A DNA stretch of 64,000 bases from Pseudomonadota bacterium (GCA_018241425.1 JAFEDU010000003.1:372001-436000); one strand, 5' to 3'; counted from the stretch's first letter, positions 32,611-43,519 are shown. The notes: a model not told the origin generated them from the sequence alone. Translations and numbers: made by a program.

Positions 32611-33221
32611 TCCACAGTTCCCAGCGCCTGCTTGCCGTCATCGTCCTCGGTGTCCTCGCCATGGCCGGTTCGCTGTCCCTGACGGCGGACATCCCGGAGA
32701 GCGAAACACGATCCGCGGCGGGGCAGCCGGACTACACGCCCGACGAGAAGCTCAAGTTCCCGGCGGACTACCGGGAGTGGGTCTTCCTGACCTCCGGGCT
32801 CGACATGAGCTACAACACGGTCGTGATGGACATGGGCGGCTCGACCTTCGACAACGTGTTCGTCACGCCCGAGGCCTATGCGGCATTCAAGAAGACGGGG
32901 CAGTGGCCGCAGGGCACACAGCTTGTGAAGGAGGCCCGTGCCGCGTCCCAGAAGGGCTCCATCAACCGCCACGGCCACTTCCAGAGGGGCGAGCCGGTCG
33001 AGGTCGAGGTGCACGTCAAGGACGCGCGCTTTCCCGGGGGCTGGGCGTTCTTCATCTTCGCCAGTCACGAACCCGCGACACGCGTGCCGGAGGCCGCGGC
33101 CTGTTATGACTGCCATCGGAGGAATGCCGCGGTGGACACCACCTTCGTGCAGTTCTACCCGACGCTCCTCCCCGTCGCGAATGCCTTCGGCGAGGCCCGC
33201 GGCGCGCTCGATCCGAAGTGA
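32607..33221 (+). CDS. Cytochrome P460-family protein
   Basis: Periplasmic heme protein of 204 aa. A signal sequence ('LLAVIVLGVLAMAGSLSLTA') precedes the P460 domain, 'YREWVFLTSGLDMSYNT', 'GGSTFDNVFVTPEAYAAFKK' and 'GGWAFFIFASHEPATRVPEA'. The single c-type heme site is CYDCH (Cys166, Cys169, His170). True P460 proteins oxidise hydroxylamine or bind NO and carry a Lys-heme cross-link, which cannot be judged here. It is translationally coupled to a GlxA-like regulator; no nitrogen-oxide genes are near. Confidence 0.88.
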   Translation: MIHSSQRLLAVIVLGVLAMAGSLSLTADIPESETRSAAGQPDYTPDEKLKFPADYREWVFLTSGLDMSYNTVVMDMGGSTFDNVFVTPEAYAAFKKTGQWPQGTQLVKEARAASQKGSINRHGHFQRGEPVEVEVHVKDARFPGGWAFFIFASHEPATRVPEAAACYDCHRRNAAVDTTFVQFYPTLLPVANAFGEARGALDPK

Positions 33222-33248
33222 TCGCCACAGCGCTTGCCGCGCCCGGGG

Positions 33249-34553
33249 CTAACGGCGCGGTGGGGGCGGCAGCTCCAGGGGCTCGACCCCGGCCGAGGGG
33301 GCGGGGTCCAGGCCCGCCGAAGTCACCAGGTCGTGCGTGTTGATGAACGGCCCCTTCTGGCTCTGCGGCACTGCGGTGCCGCGCAGCTTGCGCCACAGAT
33401 CGAACAACGTGAGCGCGCCGGTCAGGGCCCCCAGGGTCCCAAAGTAGGCCGGAGTTCCGATCGCCGTCATGAGGCCGCCGGTGATGACCGGGCCGAAGGC
33501 GGCCGCCATGCCGTTGATCATGAGGAGGGCGCTGCTCGCGGCCACCATCTGGGAGGGGTCGAGCTTGTCGTTCACGTGCGAAACCGAGAGCGAGTAGAGG
33601 GTGAGCGCCGCGCCGGAGAAGACGGCCGTCAGCGGCAGCAGGTAGATCCGCGGCAGCGGCCCGAAGGCCACGGTCGCCGCGGCCGCGATCGTGCCGATCA
33701 GGCACATGGTCGCGATCACCGTGCGCCGGTCCATGCGGTCCGAGAGCCGCCCCACCGGGTACTGGGTGAGCACGGCCGCCAGGATGCTGACCGCCATGAA
33801 GGCCGCGACCCCGTGGGTGTCGAAGCCCAGGAGGCGCGCATACACCGGGCCCATGGAGAAGATGATGGAGGAGATCATGCCCGAGACGGCGACGGCCACC
33901 ACGCCGAGCGGGGAGTTGCGGTACAGGTCCCGGAAGCGCACGCGCTGCGGCGTCGCGCGCCCGCTCACCTCCTGCGCCGAGGCGACGATCGGCACCATGG
34001 CGGCGGAGATGAGCGCCGAGACCAGCATGAACGGCTCGGTGGACTGCGGGCTCGCCAGCACCAGGAGGAACTGCGCGCCGCCCAGGCCCACGTACAGCAC
34101 CAGCATGTAGATGGCGAGCAGCCGACCGCGGTTGGACTTCGAGGCGCGGTGGTTGAGCCAGCTCTCGGCCACCACGTAGATGCCGGCGAAGCAGATTCCG
34201 GACAGCAGGCGCATCACCGCCCATGGCACCGGATGCACCCAGGCGCCGTGGATGAGCACCGAAACGGAGGCGAGCGCAGCGAGCGTCGCAAACACCCGCA
34301 CCGGTCCGACGCGCTTGAGGAGCTGCGGCGCGAGCCGGGTGCCCACGAGGTAACCCACGTAGTAGCAGGACATGATCAGTCCCGTGACCGCGGTGGGGAA
34401 ACCCTCGCCGGTGGCGCGTACGCCGAGCAGGGTGCTCTGCAGCCCGGCGCCGAGCATGAGGATGCCCATGCCGAGCAGCAGCGGCCAGGTGGCGAGGATC
34501 GGATTCACTGAAGGGGGGGGAGCGTGGCGCGGCCGGGATGGACTGTGCGTCAC
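33249..34553 (-). CDS. MFS transporter
   Basis: Major-facilitator protein of 434 aa with about 12 hydrophobic segments. The motif-A-like loop between helices 2 and 3 reads 'VGYLVGTRLAPQLLKRVGPV', and the second half has 'YPVGRLSDRMDRRTVIA'. It resembles the YcaD-like drug/sugar proton antiporter group. The start at 34553 is preceded by a run of G and A. No neighbouring gene indicates a substrate. It ends only 28 bases from the convergent cytochrome P460 gene. Confidence 0.9.
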   Translation of the reverse strand: MTHSPSRPRHAPPPSVNPILATWPLLLGMGILMLGAGLQSTLLGVRATGEGFPTAVTGLIMSCYYVGYLVGTRLAPQLLKRVGPVRVFATLAALASVSVLIHGAWVHPVPWAVMRLLSGICFAGIYVVAESWLNHRASKSNRGRLLAIYMLVLYVGLGGAQFLLVLASPQSTEPFMLVSALISAAMVPIVASAQEVSGRATPQRVRFRDLYRNSPLGVVAVAVSGMISSIIFSMGPVYARLLGFDTHGVAAFMAVSILAAVLTQYPVGRLSDRMDRRTVIATMCLIGTIAAAATVAFGPLPRIYLLPLTAVFSGAALTLYSLSVSHVNDKLDPSQMVAASSALLMINGMAAAFGPVITGGLMTAIGTPAYFGTLGALTGALTLFDLWRKLRGTAVPQSQKGPFINTHDLVTSAGLDPAPSAGVEPLELPPPPRR

Positions 34554-34673
34554 ATCATAACCGGTGAGGCGAGCCGTTCATTGACGCCCTGCGACCGGGG
34601 CGGCACGTTCTGCGCCGCCTTGTCGCTTGCCGGCCTTCATTAATAAGGAGTGCCCGGGGCGCGCCGCTACGGT

Positions 34674-36497
<1,824 letters not shown>

Positions 36498-36586
36498 GCG
36501 GCGGATTGTCCGGGTTCGCACGCCTCCCGGCAAAGGCATCGCGCGGGCTCAACGCCGGATGTGCCGGCGCAGGCGAGGAAGGCCCT

Positions 36587-36910
36587 TCAGGCCCAGACGT
36601 CGAGCGAGTGTGCCTGGGTGCGCTGGATCTGTGCCTGGGCGTTGTACCCGGCCGGCGCGGTCGCGGGAGCACCGCCGGAACTCACTGCGGCAGCATGGGT
36701 AGCCTCGGCGCGCGTCACCGCTTCGCGCGCTGCGCTCAGGGCTCCGGAGAGGCGCTGGATCTCGGCCTGCCCCTTGGTGGTCTTGGCCGAGACGCAGGTG
36801 GTCCAGTCGTCCAGCTGCTGCTGGTCGCTGCGGATCTGCCCGTTCAGCGCGCCAATGCTGCTCGCGGCGGAGACCGCCGTGCAGCTGCTGCCATTGACTG
36901 GATTGACCAT
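36587..36910 (-). CDS. Unrecognised 107-aa helical protein
   Basis: Small protein from the ATG at 36910. It has a moderately hydrophilic N terminus with a cysteine pair ('SSCTAVS', 'DWTTCVSAKT') and a helical heptad-like middle ('QAEIQRLSGALSAAREAVTR'), then a low-complexity Ala/Pro/Gly part. No signal peptide or membrane helix is evident. No family recognised. The frame is open further upstream, but the longer N terminus is not protein-like. Confidence 0.5.
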   Translation of the reverse strand: MVNPVNGSSCTAVSAASSIGALNGQIRSDQQQLDDWTTCVSAKTTKGQAEIQRLSGALSAAREAVTRAEATHAAAVSSGGAPATAPAGYNAQAQIQRTQAHSLDVWA

Positions 36911-37025
36911 AACATCCCACGTCCGCCCTGGCGGATGTGTCGGGATTTTCCGCCAATTCCGGGGTCCTGCCGAGGGCAGGGAACGCCCCGGAACGAGCGC
37001 CCCCTCACACATTCTCGCAGCGGGC

Positions 37026-37964
37026 TCAGTGCGTCTGCGGCCGGGCCTTGGCGAGCGCTTCATCGAGCATCTTCACGAGCGCCGCCCGGTCGTAGGTATA
37101 GGGCTGCCCCTCGTTCAGCTGCACCAGCTGCTCGATCTGCTTGCGGATGGTGACCTCGGCCTCGCCCTGGTTCGGTACCACCATGTAGCGGCGCTTGGGC
37201 TGCGCCTCGAACAGCGCCTGCTCGACCGCCACTGCCACCTCGTCCGGCTCCTTGTAGTTGGAGCGGTCGCTTTTCAGCTTGTAGCCGGGTGAGTTCAGGA
37301 TGGCAGGGTCCGCGGCGCCCATCCGGGCGAGTGCGTTCTTGGCGATGTTGGAATCGTAGTTGCCCGGCTCGACCACGATCACGGTGACCCCGGCGGGCTC
37401 CAGTTGCGCGGCGGCCGAGTCAGTCAGCGCCTCGACCGCGTGCTTGCTCATGGAGTAGGCCGGCAGGTTCGGCACCGCCAGGATGCCGGAGATCGAGCCG
37501 ATGTTCACGATGCGGCCCTTCTGCTGGGTGATGAGGGGGGTGAACGCGCGGATCATGCGCACCGGGCCTGCGGCGTTCACGCTCATCGTCAGCTCGTACT
37601 CCTCCGGCGTCATGTCGGCGATCGAGCCGGCGGTGCCGACGCCGGCGTTGTTCACCAGTCCGTAAAGGCCGCGCCCCGCCTTCGTGATCGTCTCGAGGGC
37701 GGCGGCGATTTCCTCGGGCTTGGTGACGTCCAGAGCCAGCGCCTGGACGTTCTTGATCTGGCCCAGCGCCTTCAGGTCCTCGGGCTTGCGGGCGGTCGCG
37801 TAGACGAAGTAGCCGTCCGCCGCCAGCCGCTCGGTGATCTTGCGGCCGATGCCGCTGCTCGCTCCCGTCACCAGCACCGCCTTGGCGGCCGGCTCGGCCG
37901 CCTGCAGCGAGGCGCAGGCGGTCAGCATCGCGAACGCCATGCACGCTGCGGATAGTGATTTCAT
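37026..37964 (-). CDS. Short-chain dehydrogenase with an export signal
   Basis: SDR of 312 aa: nucleotide-binding 'LVTGASSGIGRKI', 'VNNAGVG', catalytic Ser in 'IVNIGSISG', and Tyr/Lys in 'AYSMSKHA'. The first 25 residues look like a lipoprotein or Sec signal ('AACMAFAMLTACASLQAAE') with a candidate lipobox cysteine, and no shorter start codon lies between this leader and the Rossmann strand. Export of a Rossmann enzyme by Sec would be unusual because the periplasm lacks free NAD(P). Substrate unknown. Confidence 0.85.
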   Translation of the reverse strand: MKSLSAACMAFAMLTACASLQAAEPAAKAVLVTGASSGIGRKITERLAADGYFVYATARKPEDLKALGQIKNVQALALDVTKPEEIAAALETITKAGRGLYGLVNNAGVGTAGSIADMTPEEYELTMSVNAAGPVRMIRAFTPLITQQKGRIVNIGSISGILAVPNLPAYSMSKHAVEALTDSAAAQLEPAGVTVIVVEPGNYDSNIAKNALARMGAADPAILNSPGYKLKSDRSNYKEPDEVAVAVEQALFEAQPKRRYMVVPNQGEAEVTIRKQIEQLVQLNEGQPYTYDRAALVKMLDEALAKARPQTH

Positions 37965-38096
37965 CGCACTTTCCCCCGTCGTGCGGGTGTGTGCCCCGCT
38001 TGAGGTGAGGATACTCCGCGCCCCGGGCCCGCGGGCGCCCGCTTCCGGCAGGCACGATGGGAAGGAGACCGGTGCTCCGGTGAGCTCCGGCGTGGA

Positions 38097-38119
38097 AGGG
38101 CAGCGGGTTGTGCTGCCCT
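38097..38119. terminator. Stem-loop between FmdB-like and SDR genes
   Basis: AGGGCAGC / GCTGCCCT, an 8-bp perfect stem with a 7-base loop. A T5 run (38129-38133) lies on the plus side at some distance; in the direction of the minus-strand genes there is no T-run. A weak or Rho-assisted terminator for the PQQ dehydrogenase/FmdB-like transcript is possible. Confidence 0.35.
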
Positions 38120-38139
38120 GAGGGGGACTTTTTAGGTTA

Positions 38140-38409
38140 TCAGCCGCCCGAGCAGAAGCTGCTTCCGCAGGGGCCGCTGCCGCAGGCCGGCATTTCGCAG
38201 GCGCTTGTCGTGGGAGACGAATTGCCGCCTCCCGAACCGATGAAGCCCGCAGAGATCAGCTTCTCGACCCTGGCCTTGGGGTCGGTACGCCCCGGCGCAA
38301 TGCCTGCCCGCTCGCACAGCTCCCCCCAGGTCTTCAGCCGTTCGGCCATCTTGTGGCTGACTTCAACCAGGCGGCCGTTGGTTTCGCAGCGGTATTCGTA
38401 GGTGGGCAC
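38140..38409 (-). CDS. FmdB-type zinc-ribbon protein
   Basis: Protein of 89 aa. The GTG at 38409 gives the typical start 'MPTYEYRCETNGRLVEVSHK' of FmdB-like regulatory zinc ribbons. Only one cysteine is in the first ribbon knuckle; further cysteines cluster at the very C terminus ('ACEMPACGSGPCGSSFCSGG'), a Cys/Gly-rich tail that could bind metal. It follows the PQQ dehydrogenase gene by 85 bases on the same strand. Proteins of this group occur beside one-carbon and formamide-metabolism genes, but the role is unknown. Confidence 0.78.
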   Translation of the reverse strand: MPTYEYRCETNGRLVEVSHKMAERLKTWGELCERAGIAPGRTDPKARVEKLISAGFIGSGGGNSSPTTSACEMPACGSGPCGSSFCSGG

Positions 38410-38494
38410 GCGGGCAGTCCTGAACGGGTGGATGTGCGATGTTAGCTGAAATCGGCCGGCCGCCACGGGTGTGGCGTGGCGGCCGGGTTGTGCC

Positions 38495-40627
38495 TCAGAG
38501 CCAGCCCCAGGACTTCAGCTTCATCTTCAGCATCAGCATCAGGTAGTGCCAGGCCGTGCCGATCTGCTCCCAGAATCCCGGCTGGTAGCGGGCGCGTTCA
38601 CGGATGTAGTGCCGCAGCGCATCCAGGTCCGTGGCACTGAGCTCCGGAAAGGCTGGCATGCCGCGGCTCTGCAGCGCCCCGTGGACCACCGTCTCGAACG
38701 CCTGTGGGTTGAGGGGCACCTGCGAGGCACGCAGGTCGGGGGCGAAGCCGCCCGCGACGACTCCCGCGCCGTGGCAGATGAGGCACTTCTGGTAGAGGAC
38801 CTGGCCATGGCGCGCGAGCGTCGCGTCGACCTTGAACGTGGGATCGTCGACGGGCTTTGGCTGCGAAGGCGGCGGGGAGACGGGCAGGGTCGCCGTGCCC
38901 CCGAGGACGTACGTCAGCAGGCGCCGCGGGTGATCTCGGCCCACCCACCCGTGCTGCGCGCTCAAGGAGCCGAGCAGCATCTGTCCGCCCGCCCAGCCGG
39001 CGAGGATGGTCACGTACTGACGGCCATCCAGGCTGTAGGTGATCGGGGGCGCCTGGGTGCCCACACCCATGTCCGTGCTCCACAGCACGGCCCCGGTGCG
39101 ATCGTCCCGCGCCACGAATTTGCCGTCGGACTGGCCCTGGAACACCAGCCCCCCGTGCGTGCTCATGACGCCGCCGTTGGTGGCGCCCGGCAGCGCCACC
39201 TCCCACACCTTCTTCTTGCCGACCGCATTCCAGGCGAGCAGCGAACTGGAGCCGGCGCTCTTGGGGATGTCGTCGTTGAACGCGTTCAGCCCCATCGGGC
39301 CGTCGCGATCCATGTCGTAGGTCTTCGGATCGAAGCCGCGGTCGTTGTAGTAGCCCGCCATCTCGTGGGCCGGGATGTAGGTGAGCTGCGTGTCCGGGCT
39401 GAAGGACATCGGCTGCCAGTTGTGCAGGCCGCCGGAACCGGGCCACATCAGTGCCTCGCCGTCCTCGTAGCGCACGCCGCGGTTCTCGATCGGTCGCCCG
39501 GTGGCAAGGTCGACTCCCTTGGCCCACGTGACCTTGCCGAGCTTCTCGGCCGAGATGAGCTTGCCGGTCTCGCGATCGATCACGTAGAAGAAGCCGTTCT
39601 TGGGTGCATGCAGGAGCACCTTGCGCGGCTTGCCGTCGATGGTGAGGGTGGCCAGCACGATGTCCATGGTCGAGGTGAAATCCCAGCTTTCCCCGGGCGA
39701 GGTCTGGTAGTGCCAGACGTACTCGCCGGTGTCGGCATCCAGGGCCACCACCGAGCACAGGAACAGGTTGTCGCCGCCGCCGGGGCTGCGCAGCTTCGCG
39801 TTCCACGGGCCGCCGTTACCGGTGCCGATGTAGACGCGGTTGTAGTCCGGGTCGTAAGTGAGGGCGTTCCAGGCCGTGCCGCCGCCGCCGTACTTCCACC
39901 ACTCGCCCTTCCAGGTCTTGGCGGCCATCTCCATGGCCTTGTTCTCGAACCCCTTCGCGGGGTCGCCCGGCACGATGTACCAGCGCCACAGGAGCTTTCC
40001 AGTGTCCGCATCGTAGGTGGTGACGTAGCCGCGCACGTGGCCGAAGTCCGCGCCGCCGTGGCCGATGATGACCTTGCCGTTGAAGACCCGCGGGGCGCCG
40101 GTGATGTAGCGGTTGTCGCCGGGCTCCGTGGTCAGCACGTCCCACACCGGCTTGCCGGTCTTGGCATCGACCGCGAACAGGCGGCCGTCCTGGATGCCGG
40201 CGATGACCTTGCCGTTCCAGAAGGCGAGCCCGCGGATGCCCCATGCGTAGTGCATCTTCTCCGGGGCGATCTTGGGGTCGTAGCTCCACAGCACCTTGCC
40301 GGTGCGCGCATCTACCGCGTAGATGACGCTGAACCCGACGGCGATGTAGACGGTCCCGTCGACCTCGACCGGTGCGCTCGAGACGTTCCACTCCGGCAGC
40401 TCGAGGCTCCAGGCGAGCCCGAGCTTGGGCACCGTCTGGCGGTTGATCTGGTCCAGCGGGCTGAAACGCTGCTCGCTGAAGGTGCGCCCGTAGGCGGGCC
40501 AGTCGGTGCCGCCCTGCTCGTTGGCGAGGCTCGCGTTGTCGACATCGGCGTACGCGCCCAGCGGGATGCCGCACAGGACCAGGAGCGCCGCGAGGCGGCG
40601 GCAGCGCGTGAGGGGGAGGTTCGGCAT
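38495..40627 (-). CDS. PQQ-dependent alcohol dehydrogenase with cytochrome c domain
   Basis: Periplasmic quinohemoprotein of 710 aa with a signal peptide ('LAALLVLCGIPLGAYA'). An eight-bladed PQQ propeller follows, with tryptophan-docking repeats such as 'VYAVDARTGKVLWSYDP' and 'TYDADTGKLLWRW', the calcium/PQQ segment 'IGTGNGGPWN' and catalytic region 'GGGDNLFLCSVVALDADTGE'. The C-terminal cytochrome c has the heme site CLICH and a Met-rich distal part ('SRGMPAFPEL'). It lacks the adjacent cysteine pair that forms the vicinal disulfide in methanol dehydrogenases. No pqq genes or separate electron acceptor lie in the window. The start is the ATG at 40627; the upstream open frame is not signal-like. 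Confidence 0.93.
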   Translation of the reverse strand: MPNLPLTRCRRLAALLVLCGIPLGAYADVDNASLANEQGGTDWPAYGRTFSEQRFSPLDQINRQTVPKLGLAWSLELPEWNVSSAPVEVDGTVYIAVGFSVIYAVDARTGKVLWSYDPKIAPEKMHYAWGIRGLAFWNGKVIAGIQDGRLFAVDAKTGKPVWDVLTTEPGDNRYITGAPRVFNGKVIIGHGGADFGHVRGYVTTYDADTGKLLWRWYIVPGDPAKGFENKAMEMAAKTWKGEWWKYGGGGTAWNALTYDPDYNRVYIGTGNGGPWNAKLRSPGGGDNLFLCSVVALDADTGEYVWHYQTSPGESWDFTSTMDIVLATLTIDGKPRKVLLHAPKNGFFYVIDRETGKLISAEKLGKVTWAKGVDLATGRPIENRGVRYEDGEALMWPGSGGLHNWQPMSFSPDTQLTYIPAHEMAGYYNDRGFDPKTYDMDRDGPMGLNAFNDDIPKSAGSSSLLAWNAVGKKKVWEVALPGATNGGVMSTHGGLVFQGQSDGKFVARDDRTGAVLWSTDMGVGTQAPPITYSLDGRQYVTILAGWAGGQMLLGSLSAQHGWVGRDHPRRLLTYVLGGTATLPVSPPPSQPKPVDDPTFKVDATLARHGQVLYQKCLICHGAGVVAGGFAPDLRASQVPLNPQAFETVVHGALQSRGMPAFPELSATDLDALRHYIRERARYQPGFWEQIGTAWHYLMLMLKMKLKSWGWL

Positions 40628-40742
40628 CGGGGGTCCTGTGTCCTGGATTTCGTGGCTGGGCGCTAGTTTGCCGAGGGGCGCAGGCCCACTCTGCACCAGC
40701 ACGTAGTAGTCGGTTTGGGTGAGCCGGTCCCCCGGGGGTTGA

Positions 40743-41783
40743 TCAGGGCTCGGGGCCGCTCTTGAGCGGATGGCCGGCCTCGCGCCAGGCCTGCATGCCG
40801 CCATCCAGCGCGACCGCGCGCAGGAAGCCCATCGAGCGCAGCGTCGCGGTGGCGAGCGTCGAGATGCGCCCGAACTCGCAGCACACCACGACCCGGCGGG
40901 TGGGGTCGGGCAGGTCCTGGTTCACGCGCAGTTCCAGCTGCCCGCGCGGAAGCAGCCGCGCCCCCGGGATGTGCCCCTGTTCGTAGGCATCGCGCTCGCG
41001 CACGTCGAGCACCAGCAGCTCCTCGCCGTTGCCGGCGGCGCGGCCCTGCAGCTCGGCGAGCGACATGAAGGGCACGCTGGCGGCGGCTTCGGCGAGCATC
41101 TGGGCGACGGTCCTGCCGCCGCTCATATTCGTGCGCAGCGCCTCGGTGATGTGCGTGGGCATCTTGAGGTTGAGGCCGTTCATCATCTCGACGAAGGCGG
41201 CGCGCTCGCGCACCTGGAGGCGCGGGTTCTCCGCGAATTCCTGCCCGATGGTGGAGTGGTCGCGGCCCTTGTACTCGTGGGCCGGGTGCACCTGCATCGC
41301 CGGCGGCAGGTGCGCGAGCTTCCCGAAGAGGCTGTCGTAGAGCTGCTCCGGGTTGCCGCTCGGCAGGTCGGTGCGGCCCGTGCCCCCCATGAGCAGGGTG
41401 TCCCCGGTGAACACCCGGTCCGCGACCATGAGGCACATGGAGTCGCGCGTGTGCCCGGGGGTGTGCAGCACCTGCAGGCGCAGCTTCCCGACCACCAGCA
41501 TCTCCCCGTCGTCGAGCCCCAGATCGACGAACGGCGCCGGGCTCAGGCGGTGCATGGCGACCGGGACCTCGAGGCGCCGGGCGAGCTCCTGGGTCGCGGT
41601 GAAGTGGTCGGCGTGGGTATGCGTGTCGACGAGGTAGTGCACCCGCAGGCCGTCCCGCGCCGCAAAGGCGAGGTAACGGTCGATCAGGCTCAGCTCCGGA
41701 TCGATCAGGATGGCCACGCGGCTGTCGGGACAGCCCACCAGATAGGACTGGCAGCCCCCGGCACTGAAATGCTCGAAGATCAT
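40743..41783 (-). CDS. Persulfide-dioxygenase-like metallo-beta-lactamase fused to rhodanese
   Basis: Protein of 346 aa. The N-terminal metallo-beta-lactamase domain has THTHADH (residues 54-60), His111, Asp128 and His169 as metal ligands in the ETHE1/persulfide-dioxygenase pattern. The C-terminal rhodanese domain (about 225-340) has the catalytic Cys301 in 'VVVCCEFGR' of CxxxxR type. Such fusions oxidise glutathione persulfide to sulfite and transfer sulfane sulfur, detoxifying sulfide. The ATG at 41783 gives the family start 'MIFEHFSAGG'. It is divergent from zwf across 181 bases (41784-41964), which probably hold both promoters. Confidence 0.92.
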   Translation of the reverse strand: MIFEHFSAGGCQSYLVGCPDSRVAILIDPELSLIDRYLAFAARDGLRVHYLVDTHTHADHFTATQELARRLEVPVAMHRLSPAPFVDLGLDDGEMLVVGKLRLQVLHTPGHTRDSMCLMVADRVFTGDTLLMGGTGRTDLPSGNPEQLYDSLFGKLAHLPPAMQVHPAHEYKGRDHSTIGQEFAENPRLQVRERAAFVEMMNGLNLKMPTHITEALRTNMSGGRTVAQMLAEAAASVPFMSLAELQGRAAGNGEELLVLDVRERDAYEQGHIPGARLLPRGQLELRVNQDLPDPTRRVVVCCEFGRISTLATATLRSMGFLRAVALDGGMQAWREAGHPLKSGPEP

Positions 41784-41964
41784 GGACCCCCTCGATGTTG
41801 CAGACTGCGGTCCGCCGAGCGTACCACCGCGCACCGCACCCCGGCAGGTCGCGGCGTGGCGACCGAGGCGGCCGTACAGGGTGGTTCTTTTCAGCTGCGA
41901 GGATGGATTCAGCGGCGGCGCGTCGGCTACCCTTCCCGAGGACCCGGTGCAGCGAGGATCACGG

Positions 41965-43437
41965 ATGGTGGCGAAGAAGATTCCGGCGGGAGTCGGCCCG
42001 AAGTTTCCCCACGTGGTGGTGCTGTTCGGGGCGACCGGTGACCTGGCGCGCCGCAAGCTCCTCCCGGGCATGTTCCGCCTGCAGAACTCCGGCCTGATCC
42101 CGGGCCTGCGCATCGTGGGCGTGTCGCTGGATGCCATGGACAGCGAGGGCTTCCGCGCCTTTGCCCGCCAGAGCCTGCAGGAGTTCGGCAGCCACAAGAT
42201 CGAGGACGCCGCGTGGAATGCGTTTGCGGCCTGCCTCGACTACCTGCCCCTGGGCGCCGGGGCCGCTGCGCTGCGCGCAGCGGTCGAGAACGCGGAGAAA
42301 ACTTTCGGCGGCGTCGACACGCGTCGCCTGCACTACCTGAGCGTGCCGCCGGCGGCGGCGCTGCCCGCGGTGCGCCTCCTGGGTGAGGCCGGGCTCGTCG
42401 AGCGCTCGCGGATCGTCATGGAGAAGCCCTTCGGCGTCGACCTGGAAAGCGCGGTGACCCTGAACGCACGCCTGCACGAGGTGTTCCCCGAGGAACAGAT
42501 CTTCCGCATCGATCATTTCCTCGGCAAGGAACCGGCACAGAACATCCTGGCGTTCCGCTTCGCGAACGGCCTGTTCGAGCCGATCTGGAACCGCAACTTC
42601 ATCGACCACGTGCAGATCGACGTCCCGGAGACGCTCGATCTGGGCAAGCGCGTGGCCTTCTATGAGGCGACCGGCGCGTACCGCGACATGGTGGTGACGC
42701 ACCTGTTCCAGATCCTCGCCTTCATGGCCATGGAGCCGCCCACGGCGCTCGAGCCGGCCCCCATCAGCGAAGAGAAGAACAAGGTGTTCCGCAGTCTCCT
42801 CCCCCTGCGTCCCGCGGACGTGGTGCGGGGGCAGTACTCCGGCTACCGCGACGAGCCCGGCGTCGACCCGCAGTCCGATACCGAGACCTTCATCGCGCTG
42901 AAGTGCTCGATCGACAACTGGCGCTGGGCGGGCGTGCCGTTCTACCTCAGGACCGGCAAGCGCCTGGCGGAAGGGCAGCGCATCATCTCGATTGCCTTCC
43001 GCGAGCCGCCGCGCAGCATGTTCCCTCAGGACTCGGGCGTCGGCGCGCAGGGGCCCGACCACCTGACCTTCGACCTGGCGGATGCCTCCAAGATGTCCCT
43101 GTCCTTCTACGGCAAGCGCCCCGGACCGGGGATGCGGCTGGACAAGCTGAGCCTGCAGTTCGCGATGCACGACACGGCCCTCATGGGCGACGTGCTCGAG
43201 GCCTACGAACGGCTGATCCTGGACGCCATGCGCGGGGATCACACCCTGTTCAACACCGCCGAGGGCATCGAGCGGCTGTGGGAGGTATCGGCCCCGCTGC
43301 TGGATTCCCCGCAACCGGTGCGCCCCTATGCCCCCGGTTCCTGGGGGCCCAATGCCATCCACCAGCTGATCGCCCCCCATACCTGGCGCCTGCCGTTCGA
43401 GCGCGCCTGGCGCGACCCGAACGCCACCGGCGCCTGA
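41965..43437 (+). CDS. zwf: Glucose-6-phosphate 1-dehydrogenase
   Basis: First enzyme of the oxidative pentose phosphate and Entner-Doudoroff routes; makes NADPH from glucose 6-phosphate. The protein is 490 aa from the ATG at 41965. The coenzyme motif is 'VVLFGATGDLARRKLLPG', and the substrate motif 'RIDHFLGKE' contains Asp183 and His184. 'MEKPFG' and 'PFYLRTGKRL' are also present. pgl, edd and eda genes are not adjacent. The divergent sulfur-oxidation gene and the ppk2 gene downstream are not obviously related. Confidence 0.96.
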   Translation: MVAKKIPAGVGPKFPHVVVLFGATGDLARRKLLPGMFRLQNSGLIPGLRIVGVSLDAMDSEGFRAFARQSLQEFGSHKIEDAAWNAFAACLDYLPLGAGAAALRAAVENAEKTFGGVDTRRLHYLSVPPAAALPAVRLLGEAGLVERSRIVMEKPFGVDLESAVTLNARLHEVFPEEQIFRIDHFLGKEPAQNILAFRFANGLFEPIWNRNFIDHVQIDVPETLDLGKRVAFYEATGAYRDMVVTHLFQILAFMAMEPPTALEPAPISEEKNKVFRSLLPLRPADVVRGQYSGYRDEPGVDPQSDTETFIALKCSIDNWRWAGVPFYLRTGKRLAEGQRIISIAFREPPRSMFPQDSGVGAQGPDHLTFDLADASKMSLSFYGKRPGPGMRLDKLSLQFAMHDTALMGDVLEAYERLILDAMRGDHTLFNTAEGIERLWEVSAPLLDSPQPVRPYAPGSWGPNAIHQLIAPHTWRLPFERAWRDPNATGA

Positions 43438-43519
43438 CCAGGCCCGTTCAGGGGCGCTGCCACAAAACCGTCACAATCCGGCGGGAGCATCGGGCGCTTG
43501 TGCCCGTGGAGACCCGCCG

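Noticed and set aside
38471..40666. Long plus-strand frame opposite the PQQ dehydrogenase, 731 codons
   Set aside because: The minus strand encodes a complete quinohemoprotein; the plus-strand product lacks any recognisable domain.
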